Below are positions 1-9,814 of a stretch of DNA of 64,000 bases, piece after piece. Source of the DNA: Picocystis sp. L7. Lineage: Eukaryota > Chlorophyta > Picocystophyceae > Picocystales > Picocystaceae. The DNA lies in the NCBI GenBank assembly GCA_020975725.1, contig QXJR01000005.1, positions 1,054,001 to 1,118,000 of the forward strand, written 5' to 3'. Within the stretch, counting starts at the first letter, position 1. Each line of letters opens with the position of its first letter. The translations under genes were made by a program, and so were the position numbers. The notes under the pieces were generated by a model. The model was not told the origin of the DNA. It saw only the letters and a program-made list of their open reading frames with translations, and did not search any database.

Positions 1-3000
1 ACCTTCACCATCGACAAGGAGAAGGTCGAGAGGCCTTTTGCGGTGTGTCCCCTCAATACTTATGACGTGGTGTTGGGGATGGACTTCCTGGTCTCGTTCC
101 ACGCGAGCTTAGAGTTCCCAAGGAACGTTCTGACGTTTCGCCATCAAGGGAGAAAGCATGAGCTTCGCGGCGATTCGAACTTCGCCTCGAAGCATGGGAT
201 GGATGCATTCTGCTCTATGCAAGAAGCCGCCCAAATCCTACGTTCCAGCCGCAAGGCTCGTGAAGGTAGCCTTTTCGTGCTCATCCAACGTCTACCCGAC
301 TTGGAACATGAGGAGGACGATCTCGGAAAAAGGATAGCTAGCCTTACTCTCTCCGAAGATCACTCTCTCACCTCCCAAGGCAAGAAACGGCTCGACAAGC
401 TCCTCCATAAATATGCATCGGTCTTCCGAGGCAAAGAGGAAAGCTTTGCCTTGCCTCCCGAACGAGTGTCGGGAGAGGTGTGTCGCATACCCTTGGACGT
501 CGCAAAAGACGGTCCCAAAAGTCGGCCGCCTATCCGTCTCTCCCCGGAGAAGACCAAGGCATGTCGAGAGCTCATCGACCAGTTACTCAAAGACGGCAAG
601 ATGGCGCATTCGCCCGGATCGCCATTTGGAGCCCCGGTACTCCTCATACCGAAGAAGGATGGGCGATACCGTATTGTCTTTGATTACCGCATGCTGAACA
701 ACCTCACGATCAAGGACAAATATCCTCTTCCTTTGATCGATGACTTGCTCCTAGACTTGAGCACCTCGAAGTTCTTCTCGTCCTTTGACGTGAAAGACGG
801 GTTTTACAATATGCTTGTGGCCCCCGAGGATCAATACAAAACAGCATGCGTGACGCCGTTTGGTCAATTCGTTTGGCGTGTCATGCCGATGGGCCTGGCA
901 AACGCCCCCTCTATCTTCCAGCGCATGATGAACCGCATCGTGTCGCCCTTAACGAACACCAAGGCGTACATGGATGATATCCTCATCCACTCTGGGTCAG
1001 AGGCTGATCACTTGGATCACCTCGAGGCTTTCTTCCAACGCTGCAAGGCTGAGCATATCGTGCTCGCCAAGGAGAAGACGGCGCTCTTTAAGAAAGCCCT
1101 CGACTACGCCGGATTCCATATTGGCGATGGCCGAGTGATGATGCAAAAGCGTCTCGTGGAGAAAATTGAGAACTTTCCCCGGCCAACTAGCATCAAGGAG
1201 AATCAAAGCTTCTTAGGCTTGTGCAATTACTACTCCTCCTTCATTAAGGACTTCCCCACTCTTGCTGCTCCTCTTTCGGACATCAATAGAAAGGCGTTTA
1301 AAGGAGACTTCGTTGGCTCCTGGACTGAGGTTCAAGAGGACGCGTTCCAGCGCCTCAAGGCTGCTCTAGTTCAAGAGCCCGTCCTCGTCCAATACGATCC
1401 GAACAGAGAGACGCGCGTAGAGACGGATGCTAGTAAGATCGCTACCGGCGCGATCCTTTCTCAACTACATGAGGATGGCAAGTGGCATCCGGTTGCTTAC
1501 TATGGGCGAAAATTCAATGATGCCCAACGCAACTACTCCACAGCTGAGCAAGAGACTCTTGCTATTTTGCAAAGTCTCGTCAAGTGGAAGCATCTTCTGC
1601 AAGGACGCTCTTTCACTGTCTTAACCGACAACACTGCGTCCAAATACTTGCAAACGAAGAATGCTGATCAACTCTCCTCTCGGGAGATCCGCTGGCTAGA
1701 CGCCTTGGCTGAGTTTACCCCTTTCGAGGTCCAGTACCGTCAAGGCATCGCCAACCCCGGGGCGGACGCTCTCAATCGCACCGATTGGGACAGGGGCCAA
1801 GTCTTTCGTGTCCTCCATGTTGGGCCACCCGCGGAAGACTTGATTCCCTCCTTGGAAGAGATCTTGTTGATCGAGCCTATGCTCTCCCTCGATCTAGCGG
1901 TCATTGGTACCTTTCGATCGAAAGCTGCTCGCGAACGTTGGATGCTGCAATATGATCGGGCACGCCTTAGGGCCCCGTTCGATGGCGTACAAGCCGTCCC
2001 CTCCGCTTTGAGACAACATCCCTCGCGGAGGTAGCCAACCGCAAGCGGCTCCCGCAGGCTCACGTAGTGCTCCTCGCTGATGACAAGCACCTTGACCTTC
2101 CCGCTTGCGACCGACTCCTTAGTAGGTTGCCTGCCTCCACCCATGTGATTCATTCGGCCACGTATAATGGAACGTGCGCCCGTGCTACCAAGTCCTATAG
2201 GCTTGCGTCCGGTCTCACCGTGCGCACCACGTTGCAAGTCAACCCAGGTACTGATCTCAGGCTGATCACCTTAGCAGACCTCCTCCGGCGGTCGATGCCT
2301 TTGCTCACCATCCCAGCACTCGTTGAACCGCCTCCCGGGCCAGCTCTTCGAGCTATGGGTGGTTCCCTTGAGATTCCATCGGTTGACCCCCAGGAGGAAG
2401 ATTTGTATACATTGGTGCAACGAGCAGGTGAGAAAGATAAAGCTTATCAGGCTCTTGTAGCTTCACCACCGAAGAAACACGAAGTTCGTGACAACCTCGT
2501 GTGGCGCATCGATCCCGAGACGGATCGTGTTTGCCTGGTGGTGCCGAATGATGTTGCCGTGCGACAACGACTTGTGGACCGTGTCCACGCGGATGCCCAC
2601 TTTGGCGCTCAACGCACCTATGAGCAATGCCGAAAACATTTTGTTTGGCAAGGTATGAAGTCGTACATTATCGACTTTGTCCGTACTTGTCCTCGTTGCC
2701 AGCTCCTCAAGCCGAGCAACCGACCCGCGAAGCATCTCGTCCACATGCAAGAGATCTTCCCCTACCCTTTCCACACAATTGCGGTAGACGAAGTTGTCGG
2801 GCTTCCCGCCACTTCGAGAGGTCACAACGCGGTACTAACCGTCACATGCCGGTTTTCCAAGTACGCTCTCTACTTCCCGATGCACACTGATTGGACAACG
2901 CACGACGTTGCCAAGGTGCTCATGGACCGAGTAATCCATCAGTTCGGAAGTCCGCGAGTTGTCCTCACCGACAACGGGCCCCGATTTCGCGAGCTCTTTG

Positions 3001-4781
3001 ATCAATTCCTGATCGAGCTCGGGGCCAAGCATAAAAGCGGCGCGCCTTACCATAGCCAGACACAAGGAGGAGTGGAGGTGCAGCACTGCACCCTTTTATC
3101 CACCCTTCGGGCATTGGCAACATCACGGCCAGATGTAGAGTGGGACGAGCTGCTTCAAACAGCGTCCTTCTCCTACAATACATCGGTGCATAGAGTCACT
3201 GGCTACTCTCCTCATTACGTTCTCTTCGGTACAAACGCCAGTTTGCCGTGGACATATTCCCTCCTAAGAGAGAATGCAGACCCTGCGTGCAAGCGACTCC
3301 ATTCGCTGTTTGACGCTCGCCGAGAGCTTTATGCTCAAGTGCAAAAACGACACGCCCTCTATCAAAAACAAGTTGAAGATAGATTGAACCGCCAAAGGCA
3401 GGTTCGACGCTTTCGCGTCGGGGATAAAGTCAAACTGCAACGCGGTCTGAAGTCCTCCAGGGACAAAGGAAAGCTCGAGAGCTACTTTGTAGGGCCGTAC
3501 ACCATTGGGGAGGTGTTACCAAAGGGAGCTTACCGCTTGGTTCTACCCGACGGCACTCGACATTCCGCCACAGTCAATATCGAACGACTGCATCCCTGGC
3601 ATGAGAGCGACCATTCAAAGTTCCCCCATCGCGAACTTACTCCTGAACCTCAAACGGTTCCTCTCCCAAATGGATCAGAGGAAACTCGTTTCCAGGTAGA
3701 GCGCTTCTACATACGTGATTGGACCACTTTTCCACCTAGGTACTATGTCCAATTTGCTTGTAGCGCCGATGCCCCTCTTCACGAACATCGCGGGTTCGTA
3801 GAGGAAACGTCGGATCTCATCGACCACGTTTGTGAGATCGAGGAACTCCTCGGGCATTTCCCCGAGCAAGGCATCACCGCACGTAACAAGAGTCGCGTGT
3901 CTCGCTACAAGTCCAAATTTTATCACCAGAAGAGGCCCATCCTAAAGGATACGTGGCCGTACGCTCTGCCATACACTAGCCTAAGGAAACCGCGCTTTGC
4001 GAAACCGCCGAGTACGAACTTGGTTGGGCAAGTCGTGCAAGCAAGGTTCTTGCTCGAGCTCATGGACGGCTCAACTCGCCTAGAGTGTTGGACTGGCCTT
4101 GTGGAACGCTTTCAAAAAGCGGCGAAATCTTCTCCCGCTGCTTACGTCATCCGGTGGACGGACGGGACTACTTCCTCCTACCGTCCCGATGACGCACACA
4201 CGATCCTATTTGATCCTGTGGCGGCCGTGTACGGCCAAGCTTCCCTCGTCTCGCCAGAGCCACTCGACGATCGGGCTGAGTTGCGCTTAATGGTGGTCCG
4301 GGAGGGTGTTGCGCCCAGCCCTCTCGAGACACCTGTCTTGCCGAGGTTGTCCTTCGACGATGAGGAATATGCACTCAATCGTGAGGCTTTTGAGAGGTTC
4401 TCAATTATATTCGGGCCATTCACTTGGGACTTGTTTGCCTCGCCAAACAATGCCCAATGTCCGGCCTTCTTTACACGGGAGACCAATGCTCTCGCCCAAG
4501 AATGGGCTAGTCTTGGCAACCTATGGGCACACCCACCTTGTTGCCTCATTGACTCCGTGATAGGCAAGTTGGAGGCCGAACCTAGAGCCCTTGTGACCAT
4601 GATCACTCCGCATTGGCCAAAGGCTCCCTGGTTCCCTCGCTTGCAGCATCTCGCTACCTACCAGGAGGTACTAGGGAGGCATGAGGGAATATTCTCGGAT
4701 GCCCAAGGAAGGCCCTTGCCTTCCCCTCACTGGGACGTCCTCCTTAGCCATGTCCCTAGGCGGATGCAGGGCCAGGACTAA
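1..4781 (+). CDS. Gypsy family G Pol region: RT, RNase H, integrase, methyltransferase-like end
   Basis: This region encodes the enzymes that copy and insert the element. Visible parts in order: end of the retropepsin-linked segment (to about 480); RT with VPKKDG-like LIPKKDGRYRIVFDYR near 640-690 and the YMDD box near 968-980; RNase H with ETDASK near 1420 and the TDNTASKYL segment near 1625; integrase zinc finger H-H-C-C near 2590-2705 and DDE core near 2790-3110; IN C-terminal barrel near 3415-3595. A further stretch (4015-4200) reads GQVVQARF...WTGLV...VIRWTDGT and looks like a Tudor or chromo-type barrel (inference). The end domain (4370-4760) lies within the LTR. Homologous pol of gypsy families C and D has the barrel but not this end domain. 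Confidence 0.9.
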
Positions 4782-5068
4782 CCCGAATAGGGACCGGTTT
4801 GTCCCCCTTTCTAATAAGGGCTCTGTGGCCGATGAACCGGATAAATACGTGGCTTAGCCACGGGCGGATTCCCCAATGGAGTTAAGATGTAATATTAATT
4901 GCGGCGGAGGGGAACGAAAACAACAACGTTCCTCAACGTTCCGCCCAACGGTCTCGAGCACCGCGGCGACACGAACGCACGAGCGAACGAGCGCGAAGGC
5001 ACGCCGACGCCACCACCCTCGTCGTCTTCGCGCCACAGGAAAAGGAGGTGGGCGCGCAAACGCCACAT
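4307..5068 (+). repeat. Family G LTR, copy L1 (3' LTR of copy 1)
   Basis: It begins TGTTGCGCCCAGCC and ends AAACGCCACA, so it has TG...CA termini with a short inverted repeat (TGTTGCG / CGCCACA). It is about 762 bp long. The first 475 bp are coding: the pol frame continues through the U3 end and stops inside the LTR. The rest holds a GC-rich tract with GAACG and CGAGCG repeats. Six more copies are in the window (L2-L7), all with the same coding segment. Confidence 0.92.
4370..4781 (+). other. DIRS-type methyltransferase-like domain at the end of G Pol
   Basis: The sequence FGPFTWDLFASPNNAQCP, WAHPPCCLIDSVIGKLEA and MITPHWPKAPWFPRLQHL follows the pattern DLFAS...PxFF...W...xxPPxxLIxxVxxK...xPxWPxxPWF that I know from the methyltransferase-like domain after RNase H in DIRS-type elements, related to Dam-type adenine methyltransferases. 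The xPP motif stands where that family has NPPY/F. Whether it still methylates is unknown. The domain crosses from the interior into the LTR, so it occurs in L1-L7. Confidence 0.6.
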
Positions 5069-6676
5069 ACTTGAAAACTCTTTGTCCTCCACGCTTGGAA
5101 AATCCTCTTGGTGCTACGCCATCATCCCATCCAATGACCGAAAGCTACCGGTTCAAACCAATCCTAGGATTGAAATTCCCACGAGAGAACAGGACTTAAG
5201 TGCGTAATACACATGCACACTCCATGCCCCTATCCTTGCAAGAAGCAAACGTTGCGTTTCTATACAATAGAATTCACCGTACATAATTAAAAGGAGGCAC
5301 GTTCTCGTCACCCGAATGTGCGACTCCTTCGAGGAATCGAACGATTCGGCACTTCACTAAGGACGAGTGCCCAACTTTGAATACAACTTTAAAATACCCC
5401 TCACCATTAAAAAGTGCCCTACCTATGCTAGACTTCTACAGGATGAAGTGTACTTAAAATATCTCTCGAAATTCCATGCTCGATCATTGAATTGAAAGGG
5501 GGCGTAGACATTGTAGTATTCAAGCAGTAGCCTAAGCATGAATCACCAGCAACATAGCAAATTTCATTCAAAGGACACTACCAAAAAAAGTACAAAAAGC
5601 TTTAGCACTTACGCATTAAAACAATGACAACGCACACGCACTTGGACAAGGACACCCCTGTTTGCAAGGGCGTACAAGCTCCTATTTTGTGCAAGCGTAG
5701 TGCGATGGCTATTTGGTGGTTTACTACCGGTTACAATATTGCATAAATAGTATGTGCATTGCTGAGGGTTTCCTCCTTATTCCTTCCATTGCTTTGTAAA
5801 ACAGTGCTACAATGCAGGGGTATTTGCATGTAAAGCACAGAAGCACAGATGACCCACCCTGCCTACCATTGACGTTCTCTGATTTGAAGTGGCAGTCTGC
5901 TCCTTCACGATACCTCGTTTGAGAAGCTTCTTCTTCTATTGCCCTATCCAGCACAAAATTTGCTTGCAATTCATCTGAAAGACCTGGTCTTCACTTTCTT
6001 GACAAAACGATTTTTGTAGTCCCTTCCTCCCACAACATTCATCTTTTCAGACTCAATTGACTTGTAAAGTGCCATGGACTAATAGGCACCACACATAGGA
6101 GTTCAAGTTTGCAAAAGCGTGTCCCAAAAACGATAAGTACTTTACTACCGTACAAAACTTATTACAAGAAGTTTTTGTAAAATCACCATCTCCATTCTAG
6201 GTCGAGCAACTAGCCTCCAATGCCACTAATAAGTACAAAACCCCAGCATTCCTCTTGCCATGCGCAACATGGCTCAAGTTTGAAGGATAATGCTGCTTTC
6301 CACTACTTTATCAAGGTTTTCCTTAGGCACAGACTTGCATTGTGCTGTACTATTGACATCTTTGCATGGGTTGTAGACGTAGGCAATAGTCTCCGTAAAA
6401 CTTTTCTGCTTGAAAGAATACTTCAACCATTCTATTTGTCCCTCTTGAATTTTGCCTACACACACAGATCCCAGGAAGTTAAGCCCAATACGGCCATGAA
6501 TTGGTTCAAACACTGACTCCGTGCAGTGTTATGAATTTTCAACCGCGTGTGCAACTCACCAGCAACATATGTCCCTTAGTCCAGGACTGGCCATCTAGGG
6601 TGCACTAACATTGCAGGTATCCAACCCAGCAGCTAACGCACCATCAAGTTAAAAGCAAGATCCTCTGCATTGGTAT
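5069..6676. other. Unassigned AT-richer interval between two G LTRs
   Basis: No gene is recognised here. Base composition is clearly more AT-rich than in the flanking LTRs. Two short minus-strand open stretches look somewhat protein-like: 5724-5969 (81 codons, several Cys) and 6274-6513 (79 codons). Neither has a motif I know, and neither joins convincingly to the recombinase gene beyond L2. They could be exons of a minus-strand gene or the broken tail of the Crypton-like unit. Confidence 0.4.
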
Positions 6677-7440
6677 TGTTGCGCCCAGCCCTCTCGCGAC
6701 ACCTGTCTTGCCGAGGTTGTCCTTCGACGATGAGGAATATGCACTCAATCGTGAGGCTTTTGAGAGGTTCTCAATTATATTCGGGCCATTCACTTGGGAC
6801 TTGTTTGCCTCGCCAAACAATGCCCAATGTCCGGCCTTCTTTACACGGGAGACCAATGCTCTCGCCCAAGAATGGGCTAGTCTTGGCAACCTATGGGCAC
6901 ACCCACCCTGTTGCCTCATTGACTCCGTGATAGGCAAGCTGGAGGCCGAACCTAGAGCCCTTGTGACCATGATCACTCCGCATTGGCCAAAGGCTCCCTG
7001 GTTCCCTCGCTTGCAGCATCTCGCTACCTACCAGGAGGTACTAGGGAGGCATGAGGGAATATTCTCGGATGCCCAAGGAAGGCCCTTGCCTTCCCCTCAC
7101 TGGGACGTCCTCCTTAGCCATGTCCCTAGGCGGATGCAGGGCCAGGACTAAGCCGAATAGGGACCGGTTTGTCCCCCTTTCTAATAAGGGCTCTGTGGCC
7201 GATGAACCGGATAAATACGTGGCTTAGCCACGGGCGGATCCCCCCATGAAGTTAAGATGTAATGTTCATTGCGGCGGAGGGGAACGAGAACAACAACAAC
7301 GTTCCTCAACGTTCCGCCCAACGGTCTCGAGCACCGCGGCGACACGAACGCACGAGCGAACGAGCGCGAGCGCACGCCGACGCCGCCACCCTCGTCGTCT
7401 TCGCGCCACAGGAAAAGGAGGTGGGCGTGCAAGCGCCACA
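6677..7440 (+). repeat. Solo family G LTR, copy L2
   Basis: Full-length 764-bp LTR with the termini TGTTGCGCCCAG and GCAAGCGCCACA and no internal sequence on either side, so it is a solo LTR. It keeps the methyltransferase-like reading frame (about 6708-7151) open, but that frame has no ATG until late in the domain. The flanks (GGTAT left, ACGCC right) do not match, so there is no target-site duplication; the copy may derive from recombination between different elements. It abuts the C-terminal end of a tyrosine recombinase gene. Confidence 0.9.
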
Positions 7441-9435
7441 ACGCCATGGTCTGTTTCCACTGGCTGCATCAACGAGCATCCAATGGTACCAAGACTTTTG
7501 AAGAGTCATATTTGGCACATAAAAGTCACTAGGAAGAGTCTTGTGTGCCTGCAAACCAAAATCAGCAAGGTTTGTTGGACGCTTCTGCGTTCTCGTTCGA
7601 ACGGTGTTCCCTTCTTGGAGAAGTCGAGGCACGTCCTTCAATCCACTCTCTTCAAGGAGGCGTAGCACTGTCCTTTCAAGATTAGAAGCTATGAGAGGTG
7701 CACTTGCAATCTTACCATCAGCAATGGCTTCATCCAAAGCATCTAGGAACAACTTTGGGAGTTGACTCAATTGCTCATCCACTCTGGGTATGAGCTTTGC
7801 TACTTGGTCCTTCACGATTCGCATGGACCGGAGCAAGGCACAATGTGGCGGCACACCTGTTGCACACAAATTGGCTTCCATGGCAAGAGGATTGTCTTGA
7901 AAGCCACTGAAAATCAAGGATTGCAACTTCTCCATTGCTTGCTTGTTGTTGATTGTCCTATCGGCCCACAACTTGTGGCCCGGAGGTAGTTGCTCACGTA
8001 ACTTCAAAATGTGAAAGACAACACTAGCAAGACAGCGCCGAGCAACACCAGGATTCACTTGATTCACGTCCATAGTGCTCTTGCAACACTCGTCGATGAA
8101 AGCCTCGTCTTCCTCTGTCTCTGGCATGAAGATGGGAGGAAGAACTGCCAACTCTTCCCCATTCATAGGCAAGCCTGTCAATACACGGCCAACATGCTCA
8201 TCTCCTGCTGAATCGTAACGACGATATGTGTCCTCCACGCCCGGTTGTGTCCACCCAGCTCGCAAACTTATGGCCGACGAAGAAGGGCATGCCGTGCCAC
8301 CTGCACTCGCATAAGTGGCCGCACCCTTTCGAAATGAGTGTGTCCTGACGCTTTGAGTAGTCATTCCGTTCTCTTCAAGAATATTCACTATCTCCTTTGC
8401 CTTGGCATGCAACCCCACCCTAAATCGACGTGCACATTCATCTTGAGACCCATGAAAAAGTGGCAAACTCCCATCACTATTGCCAACACGGGTGCTTGTC
8501 ACGATGAGGTAGACCCCCAACGCAGTAATAGCACAAGTCCAAGGGGAAAGGGGGTTGGCGTAAATTGCCCGAGGGTACTTTGATAGTTTGCCATCTTGGT
8601 CCGTCTTTTGTTGGGCATAATAGATCAACAAATGGTCCTCTTTGCACTTGATATGGTTGACACTTATGTGCGAGATGTTGTCACTTCGTCCCATCAAGTT
8701 CCAAAGCATAGTTGCATACGTCCACCCAAAGGGACCATACAACTTGTCACACGCAATCCTTTTGCAAAGCTCCGCATAGACCTTGAAAGGGAGCTCTGCC
8801 ATTCCCTTTTCCACACTCATTCCACGTTTTTTTTGCAACCGAACCCTACGCCGCTTCCATCCATTGAGCACTTGATTGACCGTCGGAGAGAGTTTGAGCC
8901 ACACGTCGGTTTTGCCAAAGTCCTTGAAAAGCAAATGCAAAGCAGCGCGGTATGACGATAGCCTACTCTCGGACAACGTTTTGAAGTCATCCTTCCAGCT
9001 CCAAATTGGCTCGAGTATTTTTTGGGGGGTGAGGAGATCCCAATGCAATGGCTCGATTGGTTCTTCACAATAGCTCGGTAGCAAAGAATAGATCATGGCT
9101 TCATCCGACGTCCCATTTCGTGGCCGAACCATGGCTAGGTTTGCCTCCACTTGCGAAGCGAAAGGTACGTTCAAAGCATCATCGCCACTTTTGTACAAGT
9201 GCAAGAGAAAAGTCGCAGCACCATGTTTGTAACGATCCCGTGTTTACATGTATGTGCTCCCACGTAGCTCTTCCACTAAATCCATTTGCCCTCCATCGCC
9301 TTCATGAAAAGTGTCTTGCTCGCATCCCCCACGTCCATCAAGAACCGCACTTCGCGTTCCGTCTTGCGCACCAATCGCATTCGCACGTGCGTCGATTTGG
9401 AGTTGGCGTGCATGCACGGAAGGTTCGTTCGCCAT
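7441..9435 (-). pseudogene. Crypton-like tyrosine recombinase, interrupted and 3'-truncated
   Basis: Read on the minus strand from ATG at 9435 (MANEPSVHAR...), the frame is open for about 660 codons except for one in-frame TAA at 9244-9246. The segment LMGRSDNI (near 8690) fits the first catalytic Arg region and THSFRKGAATY (near 8335) is the HxxR box; GVEDTYRRYD follows with candidate Tyr residues. A C-terminal part with SDFYVPNMTLQKSWYHWM resembles the GCR1-type DNA-binding domain of Crypton transposons. Tyrosine recombinases cut and rejoin DNA through a covalent Tyr link; Cryptons use one to move as DNA circles (known for the family). The C-terminus stops at the edge of solo LTR L2, so the gene is broken there. 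The call to Crypton rather than another recombinase is inferred from the domain order. Confidence 0.72.
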
Positions 9436-9450
9436 GGCCTCGAAGTCGGC

Positions 9451-9576
9451 GTCACCCCACGAGGGTGACGAAATTACCGGGATTTCCCTTCCTCTGGGCC
9501 CTTGTGTGGAAAACAGTGGGGAGAACAGGCCGAAGGAAAACCCGTTCTGGTAATTTCGTCACCCTCCCAGGGTGAC
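9451..9576. repeat. Foldback (MITE-like) hairpin with GGGTGACGAAATTACC arms
   Basis: Left arm 9451-9478 and right arm 9549-9576 are inverted repeats of 28 nt with a 16-nt perfect core (GGGTGACGAAATTACC / GGTAATTTCGTCACCC). Each arm also holds its own small palindrome GTCACCC...GGGTGAC. The loop is about 70 bp. A related motif lies at 9601-9617 and related clusters lie at 29370-29582 and near 30690, so this looks like a short nonautonomous repeat family. It sits 15 bp upstream of the Crypton-like start codon. Confidence 0.65.
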
Positions 9577-9814
9577 CGAACCCCAAACCGGGCTGGATCT
9601 GGGGTGACGAAATCCCAAGAACACTGTACCTGTCGTCATACTTTCTACTCGGACCCACGGGCCGGGGAGGACGCGGGGGGGAAAGGGTCGGAAAGCGGGG
9701 TCGTCCTCGTCCACGGATCGCACAACACGATCGACGGTGGTGGCGTTCGAACCTGTCGAGGGAGGGCGAATGTTCGGATCGACTTCGTTCCGATGGAAGG
9801 TGGATCGGACGGGG
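9577..9814. other. Upstream region of the glycosyltransferase gene
   Basis: GC-rich sequence with no recognisable gene. It contains a further GGGGTGACGAAATC element near 9601-9617. An open plus-strand frame (9502-9984) overlaps it in a different frame from the glycosyltransferase and is probably a shadow. Confidence 0.35.

Larger units (their letters stand above)
1..5068 (+). mobile_element. Ty3/gypsy element, family G copy 1 (5' part outside window)
   Basis: The window opens inside this element, just after its retropepsin, and runs to the end of its 3' LTR (4307-5068). The order is reverse transcriptase, RNase H, integrase, a barrel-like C-terminal stretch and a methyltransferase-like end domain, which is Ty3/gypsy order. 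The same sequence recurs almost base for base at 16520-17013, 24379-27874 and 12353-12706, so the family has moved recently. The 5' LTR and its target-site duplication lie outside the window. The flank right of the LTR begins TACTTGAAAA. It is a fossil or near-fossil copy; whether it is whole cannot be judged because the 5' part is missing. Confidence 0.93.

Noticed and set aside
4178-4606. Minus-strand ORF of about 140 codons opposite the G end domain, repeated at every G LTR
   Set aside because: It exists because the plus-strand coding sequence has few bases that make reverse stops. It has no motif and repeats only with the LTR.
4854-5092. Several overlapping Arg/Pro-rich frames in the GC-rich part of the G LTR
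   Set aside because: All three frames on both strands are open because of low stop content in CGAGCG-type repeats. They read as low-complexity Arg/Ala/Pro and no known protein.
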